Shown here piece after piece: positions 11,301-18,537 of a stretch of DNA of 64,000 nucleotides. The DNA comes from Patescibacteria group bacterium (GTDB lineage Bacteria; Patescibacteriota; Gracilibacteria; UM-FILTER-43-11), in NCBI GenBank assembly GCA_018825145.1, contig JAHJFD010000003.1, forward strand, positions 1 to 64,000, written 5' to 3'. The notes below the pieces were generated by a model. The model had not been told where the DNA came from. It did not search any database and worked only from the letters and a program-made list of their open reading frames with translations. Each line of letters begins with the position of its first letter. Positions within the stretch are counted from its first letter, which is position 1. The translations under genes were made by a program, and so were the position numbers.

Positions 11301-14300
11301 TTGCTTCTTTTTCCGGCAATTTTTGTTCACTGATTTTCTCGATGGCTTTCGCCGTGGCGTCAAAAGAACCTGACATGGTATTTTTCCAGGCCTCAAAACT
11401 TTTTTCTGTTTTCTGCCAATCCAGTGTGAAGAGGGATTTGATGTCCGGCAAGTAGATACTAAAGGTTGGCAGAGTCAGCAGTTTGCTCTTTATTTCCAGT
11501 GTTTGCCGATCAACCCAGCTTGAGATAATGCCGCCTATGGAATCAAAAGATGGAATATGAATGTTCGAAAAGCTTTTGGCGGGTGGGCTGAATTTTGTCG
11601 AATTGCCCAGGTTTACCGCCAGACTTATTTCCAGTCCGCCCGCGCCCTGCTCTGGCCCCTCCTGTTCTATGCCAATGGGAAGATTGGGATCGTTGTTGAT
11701 ATCGTTGATGGCTGAATTGATTTTACTGATTGCCGAATTGATGGCGTCCATGATCGGACCGATCACGTCATCGCGAATGAAGGAACAAAGGCCTCCATAC
11801 ATTTCGTCCACAGGCAGGGCGGTTACCATGCAGTTACCCACTGGCGGCGGATAAGGAATGGGCCACACAGGCGGCGGCACGGTGGGGGAAATCGGATAAG
11901 GCCCCCAGCATATAGCCAGGCCTATTCCGCCGGTCACGGTGGGCGAAAGGTAAAGCCGGAATTGCGACATAATGGGTCCCGGAATTTCGGTCATTCCAAT
12001 AACGGACGGTATTCCAAATCCTGAAACAGTCGGCATGGGGCCCACCGGCGTAGGAAGCGTTGTGGGGAAGGCGAGGGCCGGTAATGGAAAGTATGGCGGT
12101 ACCAAAAGTGCCAGATTAAAAGGCATCGGAAAACAGCCGCCGCCAATGCACTGAAAATCAGCAAGAGCTGAGGCAATGTCATCAAGCACTCCTTCAATAC
12201 AAGAAACCGCGCTGTCCGCATCTTCATAGCAATCGTTGTTGCCGGTAGCCTTATCAAGAGCGGCGCCTACGCCAGCTCCGAATTTAGGTTCCGGCGGAGG
12301 ATTGTCCTGGTTAAAATTACCGCCTTCATAAACTTTCATCTGCTTCATCATGGCGCCAAAATCATTCAGGGCGGCGCTGCTTTCGGGCGGTTTTGGATTG
12401 TTGCTTTCGGTCGTCTGGTAGCTTCGTGGTCCGGTGCTGTAATGCAAAAGCAGTTTGCCTGTGGTGTTGTAAGGAGGCGATACCGCAATGTCCAGATATT
12501 CATCAATAATGGAAGCGGGGTTTGCCAGGTTTTCGTTGGGTTCGCTGATTTTCTGAATGAGCATGTCAGCGGCCGGTGTGTGCGCGACAAAAACATCGTA
12601 GGTCATAACGGTTTTCTGACCTGTTTTCAGATTTAGTCCGCTCAGGAACAATTTTATGCCGTTTTTCTGTGTTTTTAAGTCATCACAGCCGCCCTGCACA
12701 CAACTGACGCTGTCCGGCAGAAAGGTCAGTGAATCCGGTATGGTGTCGGCTATTACGACCTCGTTCAAATTGACGTTCGAATTGATTTCAATGGTATAGG
12801 TCAGTGTTTCTTCCAGATCCACATTCTTCGAGTCGGGGCGATCTTTATTAGCCACTTTCTTGATAACGTTTAATGCGCCAATTGATTCAATCGAGGCGAA
12901 GTAAGTTTCAATTTCATCGCCTTCCGGCCAGGGCAGCTTGGGAACGGCTTCACTATTTTGGATGGCCGCTACAGGGTCTTCGGCGGCGGCTTTTTGCGCT
13001 TCAAAGTTCTTGTTCACAAAGGCCAGCGCCGCACTTTCGTTAACTGAACCACCGATTTCGTAGCCTTCCAGTGGCGGTTTGCTGGCTGGCGGAACCACGT
13101 CATTTCCGGGCTGGCTGGGTTCGGGAATGCCCTTATAGCGAATATCCAGGTCAGTGTTCAGATTGTCTTCCAGTTTCAGGCTGTATCCGTAGTTGGCAAT
13201 CCATTTTCCGTTTTCCGGGAATTTTCCTTTGGCGGGATTGTAATAAAAAATATAAATATCTCCCCGGCTGTCCAGAATAACCAAATCCCCGTAGCCATCC
13301 TGGTCCATGTCCGCCTTCAGGAGTTTGTACATTTTTTTGCCTATGTTTACCTTTTGGTCACTGCGGGTGATGATTTCTTTGTCATTGTGCAGAATGGCTA
13401 ACCTACCTTCATCTGTGGCAACCAACAGGTCTTCGTAGTTGTCTTGTTTAAAATCAAAAGCTTCCAGCGCCACGCCGCCATCCACCAAAAAGGCAATATT
13501 CCCTTTGTCTTTGTAGGGCGGTTCTGTCGGACCGCCCTCAAGCAGTCTGATCCGTCCGTCTTCGGTTAAAAGAGCCACATCCTGATAGCCGTCATTGTTA
13601 AAGTTAAAGTGATTGATGGAAACGATTTGCTTGTCTTCAGCGTCTTTGTAAAGCTGTTGGCCTGTGGCACTGTTGTAGTTCAGACTGGAAGTGCTTTTGG
13701 TTTTAAGCCGTATCGTCGGATCTCCCAGCAAAATCGCGTTAACCGGCATGTTGAATTTTACCGCGTCGCCTATATTTGTTCCGCTGGCAAACAAAGACAG
13801 GTATTTTTGCTGACTTTCAAAACCATAAAATTCCGCCCGAGTTTCTTCCGGCACTTCGGCGTCCTGAGCGTAAAAAACCAGTCCGGTTGAGTCGTTGGTG
13901 CTTTTGCCGCCGTACAGTGTGCTCCACTTCAGGTGGGGGGCGATTTCCTCAAATTTTTCCGCCAGAAGTTTTTCCGGTTTAAAATTCATAATCAATCTGG
14001 CCGGAGTAACCAGGCCGTCAGTCAATTTGAGTTCGATGGCATTGAATTCAGGTTGAGGCTCATAAATCCACTTAAAGCCGCCATCCACAATTTGTACTTT
14101 GTTGGGCTGAATGGTAGTGATGATTTCATTGCGATAGTTTCTTATTTCAAAGCCATTGTTTGACTTAAGTGGTACGTAATCCGTGTCCAGGACTTCCAGA
14201 TACATTTTGCCTTGTTCAGGTATTTTATCTTCGAGCTTTTCAACGGCGTCAAAATTCATGAGCACTTTTTTGCTGATCAGGGTCTGCATTGTCTTTTTAT

Positions 14301-17300
14301 CAAATGCCTGAAGCAGTAAATTAGTTTCGGGAAATTCCACAAAGACTTCCTGATTTAATCCGGTGGTGGTAATCAGGTGGTTTGGCGCGATGCTTAAAGT
14401 TGGTTCGGGAACAGGCGCGCTCAGGAATGAATAAACTGCTTCCGTTTTTCCTCTGAACAAATTTACTCCACCAAAGTAATCTTCCTGTGTGAAATCCCCA
14501 GCAGGAAAACCCACGAAGGAAGCAAAAAGGTTCTGAGGATAGGTTTCCTTCCAGTTTTCCGAGTCAACCCGTGCCAACAGAGGAAGGCTGATGGTGGCAC
14601 TTTTAAGGTCCTTGTGTTCGGCTATCAGAGTAATGTCGGCTGTCTCTTTGCCCGCTTTGATTTTTACCGTTCCCATGCCTTTTACCATGTTCACGGTGGG
14701 GCTCATGAGGGTAGCGAATTCTTTCGACTTTTCGCTCAGCCGGACGCTGATGGTTTTGTTAAAGTCTTCGCTCGGAAACCCGTAACTGTCCGCCGCGATC
14801 ACTTGCAGTTCGGCTTCGGTGCCGATGCGAACATAAGGGACGGCGTTAAGCAGAATCTTAGTGGCGGCGGCTGTTTTTGGGTGAATCGCGAAGGGGCCAC
14901 CTACAATGTAAAGGTCTTTGCTGATCAGCGGGATTTCCTTTTTGCCGGGCGTAGGAATGAACTTAATTTCACCTCTGCCGTTTGTCAGTTTCAGTTTGCC
15001 GCTGTTTTCAAATCCGCCATCGGCCGGTTTTTCGGGGGCCAGCTGAATTTCGTCGTTTATGTTTGTAATGTTACTGCCGTTTGGGTTCTTTAAAACTACG
15101 GAAGCAGTGAATTCGGAACGGCCCGCTTTCATTTCTTCTTTGGCGCTCCAATCGATATCGATTTTGTCGAAAACGTCAATATCAAAGGTGCGTTTGGGCA
15201 GATTGCCCATCGTGATGGTCAGGGTGGCGGAGCCGGTTTTTTTGGCGGTGAAATCCACATTTCGCTCGCCGGTAAAAATGTAAACGTCGTTGGCTGAAAA
15301 TTCTCCAATATCAGGATCTGACAACTCAAAATGAACAGGGGTGTCGATGTAGCCAAGTACAGGTTTACCTTCCGCATTCATGGCCGAAATGGTGATGGAC
15401 GTTTTTTGGTCCGGAGTGAGACTCTTTCGTTTCATTTCCGCATCAAAGCTTGCTGCGGAGGCCAGAAGATCGTCAAACAGATCTTCCGCCGGTTCTTCCT
15501 CCTCGGGCGGAATAGGCGCCGAAGAACAAGAGTTATCCAGTTTAAATAGTTCTGCGGCAGGTAGAATTTCTTCCGTAATCCAGCACTGCAATGCTTCAAA
15601 CCATTCCCAGATTTCCACGCCGCTTGGGTCGCCGCAAATATAGTGACCTTCATCTTCCGGCGCCCCTTCTCCGCCTGCCCCTGTTCCGGTGCCTGCCCCT
15701 GCGGTTCCTCTTTCCGCTTCCGCTTCTTCCTCTTCGCCCGCGGTTGGCGCCTGGGCCAGCATGGCTCTGTTTAATCCAAACTGATACCCGTGTGTGTCGC
15801 CATAAGCTACAATGTGAAGCACCTCATATCCTTCCGGTTTGTTCTGAGGTGATTTCTTCGGGTTGTAGATTGGGCTTGGCATAAAGCTATCCCGGTCCAG
15901 GTATTTTGGAATAATGTCAGCGAGTTTTTGGTCAATGCTTTGTGACTTCCAGATGATAGGTTCGATCATTTCGGAATTACTGACGAAAAAATCTTCAAAA
16001 AGACTACCCTGGGTACTTGTTTTTGAGTCAAGTTCCTGCTGTTTTTGGGCCATTTTTTTAAGCAGGTCGTTGGTGATTTCGTTCGGGTTATTCCCTTTAA
16101 TTCTGAAAAAGTTCAGATATTCGAAGGTTTGTTTTATTCCGCTGGCGGCATAAGATATATACCGGATTCCGTCAGCCGGTGTGCTTGGCGTGGTGACTTG
16201 AGGAACTTTAAGAGATCCAGTGGCCGGATCGAAACTAGGCTCCCCGATGTGTTTAATGGCTTTAACTGTTTCGTTGGTTGGTTCCACGTGAACAGCAAGC
16301 GTGTCTATGGGTTTCTTTTGGGTGCTGACGCTAACCTCGATTTCAATTCCCGGCAATGGTTCATAAGAAAGACTCTGGCCGCTGGCTATCAGTTTTTGCA
16401 CAACGTATGAACCCTTTGTTATCGGATCGGCTCCGGGGTTGTTGCCTGCAAGCATCGTATAGGCTTCATCAATTACTTCGGCAAGCGTGGTATCGAAGGT
16501 AAGAGGCACAATCAGCCCGCTGGCCGCTTCCGCGTAGTACTGCAAAAAATTAAGTAATTTAAAAGTCATTCTCTGCACATCGCATCGGCTGGCCAGATTG
16601 ATGTCCTCTTCTTCAGGTACTTCAATGGAACCCAGAATATCAAAAATAGAAGACTGAGCCAGTTCCGGCACGCACTTATGCGGTCCGTTGCCCGTTTCCG
16701 GGATAGCGATGCTGTTATTAAAAACACAGCCTCCATATTTCTTGTAAGTTTCGGTTTCCTCAAGCACCCAGTCATCATCGTACTCCGGCGGTTTGATTAA
16801 GGTGGCCGGGTTATACATACGATTGGCCTTAGCCAGAACGGAATTATTCGCTAATACCGACTGCCCATCTTGTCTTTGCTGGCCCACCTGAATCCCGCAT
16901 TGCTGAGAAAACAATATGTCGCTGGCACGCTGACCGTCGAAATATCCGAAAAAATCAAAGGTATTGCTGTCTACTTCAATACCCAGAATGCTCATCTCGA
17001 CTGTAAGTTTCGCGTTGGTGATTATATTTTCCTGTCTGTTGGCAAGATTCAGGTTCTTTTTAATAAATTCATCGGTTTCTTTCTCAAGCAGAAGCTGTTT
17101 TCGCTTGATCTGGTTATTTCCGTATTCATCTCTCATAGTGATCAGAGACTCCGGTGAATCCACTTCGCCAGGCGTCCAGCGGCCGGTTTTTGTTATGGCT
17201 TCATTTATTCCGCTTCTGTAAATCTTCAGGGCTTCCGCAAAGTTATATGCATATTTTTTGAAAATATTTTCCGTGTGCACGTCATATATGGAATTGATGG

Positions 17301-18156
17301 CGTTGTCATCGATGACCGGGCTGTCGGGGCTACCTAAATCTGCGCTTACTTCTTTGATGAATTCTTTGAGGAGGTGCTTGTTGAAGCGGTACATAATGAA
17401 CTCTTCCATGTATTTCAGGTACCTCAGATAATTCTTGTAGTCGATGTAGTTCATCTTCTTTTCCATTTCCGGAAAATTGGCGTAAAGCAACCGCTTCTCA
17501 AAATCGGAAAAGTCCTCGTTGCCTGTGCTGTACTCGTAATTTTTGTCGAAATACTCAATCAGCTGTTTTTTAGCGGTATCGGAGTCCTTGCCTGGCGGAA
17601 CAATCAAACCGTGCCACACTTCGGGACTTGGGTTGCTCACTTCTCCGTTTGTTACAAACCAGCCGGTCTTGTGGTCATAAATGTAGCCTTTGCGATAAAA
17701 GTCCGTGTACGGGTACATGCTGGGGCCCGCCATTCCGTCTTCTTCATGCACAACGGGTATCGGCACATCTCCGATTATCACCACGCCGCTCAGTTGGTTG
17801 TCATCTTCTTCTTTTGAATTTCCGAGGGGGTTTCCATCTATCAAATCCGTATCAATCCCCTCAAAATAAAGTTTTTCCAGAACGCTGGCAATGCGGAAGG
17901 TGGATTCATTCCTGTCCACTTCCATCACAAAAGCTTTGGAATGCGGAGTCCTTTGCTGCGCGCTGTCGGCGTAAGTCAGAATCCTGCTGCGTATCGCAAA
18001 ATCATCCATCAATCCCTTTTCGACCAGAATGGCAATCAGATCCAGCCTATCCCGATTTTTGTTATCGACGGGGTTTGTTGTTGTTACTGTCGGTTGTTTG
18101 CTGTCAGTTTCAGCTGCCGCAAGCGCTCTTTGAATAACAAAATCCCGTAATGGCAA
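5374..18156 (-). CDS. giant multi-domain surface protein with Ig-like, FG-GAP, DUF11, SLH and TSP3 modules (~4260 aa)
   Basis: One open frame of ~4260 codons, about 460-470 kDa. Visible modules, with residues counted from 18156:
- an N-terminal ~250-residue region with a VVIIGDVPIP segment, faintly like the gingipain/C25 fold;
- invasin-like Ig domains from ~900;
- FG-GAP/VCBS-type repeats at ~1510-1640 (FNNDGYQDVALL, MDQDGYGDLVIL);
- a DUF11-type domain at ~1770-1850;
- long helical stretches;
- a Pro/Leu-rich segment at ~2565-2635;
- three SLH domains from ~3795;
- thrombospondin type-3 calcium repeats at ~3985-4190 (DTDGDGIRD, DIDNDGILN).
SLH domains normally tether proteins to cell-wall polymers, so this is a wall-anchored, calcium-stiffened surface protein. 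The TTG at 18156 is only the first usual start codon of this frame; a signal peptide is encoded upstream of it, so the true start is uncertain. Confidence 0.85.
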   Translation of the reverse strand: MPLRDFVIQRALAAAETDSKQPTVTTTNPVDNKNRDRLDLIAILVEKGLMDDFAIRSRILTYADSAQQRTPHSKAFVMEVDRNESTFRIASVLEKLYFEGIDTDLIDGNPLGNSKEEDDNQLSGVVIIGDVPIPVVHEEDGMAGPSMYPYTDFYRKGYIYDHKTGWFVTNGEVSNPSPEVWHGLIVPPGKDSDTAKKQLIEYFDKNYEYSTGNEDFSDFEKRLLYANFPEMEKKMNYIDYKNYLRYLKYMEEFIMYRFNKHLLKEFIKEVSADLGSPDSPVIDDNAINSIYDVHTENIFKKYAYNFAEALKIYRSGINEAITKTGRWTPGEVDSPESLITMRDEYGNNQIKRKQLLLEKETDEFIKKNLNLANRQENIITNAKLTVEMSILGIEVDSNTFDFFGYFDGQRASDILFSQQCGIQVGQQRQDGQSVLANNSVLAKANRMYNPATLIKPPEYDDDWVLEETETYKKYGGCVFNNSIAIPETGNGPHKCVPELAQSSIFDILGSIEVPEEEDINLASRCDVQRMTFKLLNFLQYYAEAASGLIVPLTFDTTLAEVIDEAYTMLAGNNPGADPITKGSYVVQKLIASGQSLSYEPLPGIEIEVSVSTQKKPIDTLAVHVEPTNETVKAIKHIGEPSFDPATGSLKVPQVTTPSTPADGIRYISYAASGIKQTFEYLNFFRIKGNNPNEITNDLLKKMAQKQQELDSKTSTQGSLFEDFFVSNSEMIEPIIWKSQSIDQKLADIIPKYLDRDSFMPSPIYNPKKSPQNKPEGYEVLHIVAYGDTHGYQFGLNRAMLAQAPTAGEEEEAEAERGTAGAGTGTGAGGEGAPEDEGHYICGDPSGVEIWEWFEALQCWITEEILPAAELFKLDNSCSSAPIPPEEEEPAEDLFDDLLASAASFDAEMKRKSLTPDQKTSITISAMNAEGKPVLGYIDTPVHFELSDPDIGEFSANDVYIFTGERNVDFTAKKTGSATLTITMGNLPKRTFDIDVFDKIDIDWSAKEEMKAGRSEFTASVVLKNPNGSNITNINDEIQLAPEKPADGGFENSGKLKLTNGRGEIKFIPTPGKKEIPLISKDLYIVGGPFAIHPKTAAATKILLNAVPYVRIGTEAELQVIAADSYGFPSEDFNKTISVRLSEKSKEFATLMSPTVNMVKGMGTVKIKAGKETADITLIAEHKDLKSATISLPLLARVDSENWKETYPQNLFASFVGFPAGDFTQEDYFGGVNLFRGKTEAVYSFLSAPVPEPTLSIAPNHLITTTGLNQEVFVEFPETNLLLQAFDKKTMQTLISKKVLMNFDAVEKLEDKIPEQGKMYLEVLDTDYVPLKSNNGFEIRNYRNEIITTIQPNKVQIVDGGFKWIYEPQPEFNAIELKLTDGLVTPARLIMNFKPEKLLAEKFEEIAPHLKWSTLYGGKSTNDSTGLVFYAQDAEVPEETRAEFYGFESQQKYLSLFASGTNIGDAVKFNMPVNAILLGDPTIRLKTKSTSSLNYNSATGQQLYKDAEDKQIVSINHFNFNNDGYQDVALLTEDGRIRLLEGGPTEPPYKDKGNIAFLVDGGVALEAFDFKQDNYEDLLVATDEGRLAILHNDKEIITRSDQKVNIGKKMYKLLKADMDQDGYGDLVILDSRGDIYIFYYNPAKGKFPENGKWIANYGYSLKLEDNLNTDLDIRYKGIPEPSQPGNDVVPPASKPPLEGYEIGGSVNESAALAFVNKNFEAQKAAAEDPVAAIQNSEAVPKLPWPEGDEIETYFASIESIGALNVIKKVANKDRPDSKNVDLEETLTYTIEINSNVNLNEVVIADTIPDSLTFLPDSVSCVQGGCDDLKTQKNGIKLFLSGLNLKTGQKTVMTYDVFVAHTPAADMLIQKISEPNENLANPASIIDEYLDIAVSPPYNTTGKLLLHYSTGPRSYQTTESNNPKPPESSAALNDFGAMMKQMKVYEGGNFNQDNPPPEPKFGAGVGAALDKATGNNDCYEDADSAVSCIEGVLDDIASALADFQCIGGGCFPMPFNLALLVPPYFPLPALAFPTTLPTPVGPMPTVSGFGIPSVIGMTEIPGPIMSQFRLYLSPTVTGGIGLAICWGPYPISPTVPPPVWPIPYPPPVGNCMVTALPVDEMYGGLCSFIRDDVIGPIMDAINSAISKINSAINDINNDPNLPIGIEQEGPEQGAGGLEISLAVNLGNSTKFSPPAKSFSNIHIPSFDSIGGIISSWVDRQTLEIKSKLLTLPTFSIYLPDIKSLFTLDWQKTEKSFEAWKNTMSGSFDATAKAIEKISEQKLPEKEAKTAKEVISNLGPSTRGALDDLSGSKALKYMNAVETQASIYNLNALEGLYDVASTLPLVKLTEKPIQFDIPWLSAAEIQAWIMQAQDWVIYYEREYDRVKDKWEELTCAEQPDATDATSFAKNSASCAGSKLAEMFGVNFDPLINSVKQNIEVLQSYLAFPKQLVKFKQQLADYIRSVACYLNVIAQMMGGWLATIQQQMVSWAELILTIIEIIKNIKDLFDLFIDFDANCDICTNERWADFGWWMLLGLILPDIPIIVFPKIPDIVFDMSNLDAAINIELPILKLRPKPIPLPPLPYIRLPDFPNISLLLTLPPLPILPKLPELPDLPPLPPLPTIDLPTLPAPPKLPDIGIAFEIIIPIIEKILQIWCIMKKSFAPIPERMLGDQIKLLTNRSAYLIPLDLLKIQLPNIALFDLGFNEIRIETVIYIGLRLNIISKPLEEASETWNGWIKAIPDAMNKAYADYMEIMEKKIQEKLDEAEAAMAKVAADFEAAFDEYVQGWIDKNVGDPMAEADKWLRDKEAEWQEFADENGIEFSYEDYYKAIRKANETINKWSGQAAQDIQKWFDENKDWIQGLNYLIPAIPILEYVAEGNFGDDMQEVLNLIAEKLHLAESQGPTVLQRLYACLRHWDDCKENKQKYFGSNAASAVLSPELPKENKIIAQASQTMTPQISEEEYARQILATPQGQEIKSLLTQITDEIKKVNKRTPVDYTVLKKQFGVADYLPTPRETTIDKLKMMQEQMIRQSDQLLAEAEGLKHVKDLNAIAGVAPDNFSPYELADVKITPENNEAKVFTNALPPVEIDKSNENPVDKGLMELQKQVERTTGQGGTQEVPPVAGLANRCGAALCLPDPITESPVPVIPHLDFRATSETLFMPNGNLIYSDGTGLYLKRDLILSDSDKNTDSSNPRRFSFDEITKDLRITEEPKEAVNMLQTTFTENGASTFTWTPTAHPDLYGYGIELERTISGYDANKQNNQLADTKIILLPPNEEGLAPEVTANGEVISFGTLVTSLTDKEMAAKRFGVSPKNIVTGAKEIRFPTISNAYIKVNENKAVYFDQLEGSSYSMAMENGYYQIKLTWFDKYADIATYNQNEILAPQIYASDAKPIDVSQTDTYYMPIFKKKTIRASEIFVDLAGTYKYYWFINPETNRLTPTVGDTLVIPAQEEEKSFQIKLVATQDIGDDGFEKYEKTFTVNVYVPTISLDPELIKDGIVAGNMTPIKQAEGDDLSNIPFSVFRKRLGTWKNVGILKKTPTSPALGENQSYYSIDSAGSYHIEGFEILDPSPIVLKDQTADTKIQVEPGTGLITINDPDYDILAVPAGTTTPTHIAVIHKETEKILGNVYYIAAADNDVTIVNSQLTADNVADSGTTVGDAHAGDNIVAANIPEYGPSFPGGVAIFDEGSQTNVALVDKDGTIRMMQAGFDLKIKNKDSTKDPYIFQITTNDGKPVFDVFIQADFDNLQIDSSTSMNSLNTQIGFLPVAATAFAQSSSASPPVPQFQFEYEKPREAEGSPFPDVAEDHPFFKQILDLYKSRVISGYEDNTFKPDQKLTRAEFIKIALGVTNCIDCANPTQPQKARYNTNPFPDVSLPSWYFYCISIAKELGMITGYGDGLFKPERNISRAEAAAVLLRQSGLEITEAPESAFVDVPDYAWYVDYVYTAVQMGLIKANFGLVIPDEQITRGEFAFMAAGVKDLMKCRFVDTDKDSVPDWWEMTHDMDMLVPDAERACPCFDNPWPADTDGDGIRDICDMDIDNDGILNPLCFITDTGEVDTELLAAGLAELGEPGDNCIFVKNADQTDFDEDTAGNACDEEIFCACADNPNIKDTDGDGIRDVCDTDIDNDGILNPICAFDQSGLFDRTKLTDKDDNCVFVINPDQLDGDKNSYGDVCEVTDLCPPVPEDLDGVDDEDGCPELNDGFPEKTSGVYISPGELCALIDFASDLVADDAFMTAITDIKTHEILFGQSAEVTISK

Positions 18157-18246
18157 ATAACCCAGGTGGTTTCCCAGTGTAACCAGTATCAGAAGTCCGG
18201 CGATGGAACGTTTAATTTTTATAATTTTTTGTTTTAACTAAGACAT
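18157..18246 (-). other. in-frame signal peptide encoded upstream of the giant gene's nominal start, with an interrupting TAG
   Basis: Reading upstream of the TTG at 18156 in the same frame gives KIIKIKRSIAGLLILVTLG and then NHLGYLPLRDFVIQRALAAA, a normal signal peptide with a plausible AAA cut site. No ATG, GTG or TTG opens this stretch before the in-frame TAG at 18238-18240. An ATG (18244-18246) lies two codons before that TAG, with GGTG a few bases further upstream. A second ATG (18254-18256) is in another frame and would join the signal peptide if one A were missing from the A6 run. Possible explanations: an ATT/ATA start, TAG readthrough, frameshifting, a mutation, or an assembly error. 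Confidence 0.7.
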
Positions 18247-18261
18247 TTTTCACCATTTTAA

Positions 18262-18290
18262 ATTCTACCAAAAATAGCCTTTATCGCCAA
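18262..18290 (-). promoter_or_regulatory. promoter of the giant-protein operon
   Basis: TTGGCG (18285-18290), a 17-bp spacer, then TAGAAT (18262-18267) preceded by TGG, an extended -10. Predicted transcription start is near 18255, giving a leader of about 10-30 nt before the candidate starts. Confidence 0.7.
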
Positions 18291-18308
18291 AGAGAAATCA
18301 CTTATAAT

Positions 18309-18337
18309 TTGCCTACCCGAAAATGGGTAGATATAAA
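18309..18337 (+). promoter_or_regulatory. promoter of tRNA-Val
   Basis: TTGCCT (18309-18314), 17-bp spacer, TATAAA (18332-18337). The expected start is near 18344, three bases before the tRNA. The spacer carries a perfect inverted repeat, CTACCC (18313-18318) with GGGTAG (18325-18330). Confidence 0.7.
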
Positions 18338-18346
18338 GCTACAAAA

Positions 18347-18423
18347 GGGCGGTTAGCTCAGTTGGCTAGAGCGAATGATTGACGTTCATTAGGTCAGAGG
18401 TTCGACTCCTCTACCGCCCACCA
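18347..18423 (+). tRNA. tRNA-Val (anticodon GAC), CCA encoded
   Basis: A full cloverleaf can be drawn. Acceptor GGGCGGT pairs with ACCGCCC. The D-stem is GCTC/GAGC. Anticodon stem AATGA/TCATT closes the loop TTGACGT, giving anticodon GAC. The T-stem is AGAGG/CCTCT with loop TTCGACT. Discriminator A is followed by an encoded CCA. It reads GUC and GUU valine codons. Confidence 0.95.
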
Positions 18424-18452
18424 CCAAAAGTTATTCATGAGTCTGGAAAAAC

Positions 18453-18480
18453 TTGTCTTTTCCTGTAAATCTGGTAAAAT
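18453..18480 (+). promoter_or_regulatory. promoter of the histidine kinase gene
   Basis: TTGTCT (18453-18458), 16-bp spacer, TAAAAT (18475-18480) preceded by TGG (extended -10). Predicted start is near 18487. This makes a TTG start at 18481 impossible on this transcript and supports the ATG at 18538. Confidence 0.65.
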
Positions 18481-18537
18481 TTGACTCGGATTGCCCCTCG
18501 GAAACAAAAAAAGAAACCAGTCATAAATTTTTCTTTT

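Noticed and set aside
18481-18537. TTG start of the histidine kinase
   Set aside because: It lies directly after the -10 box, before the predicted transcript start.
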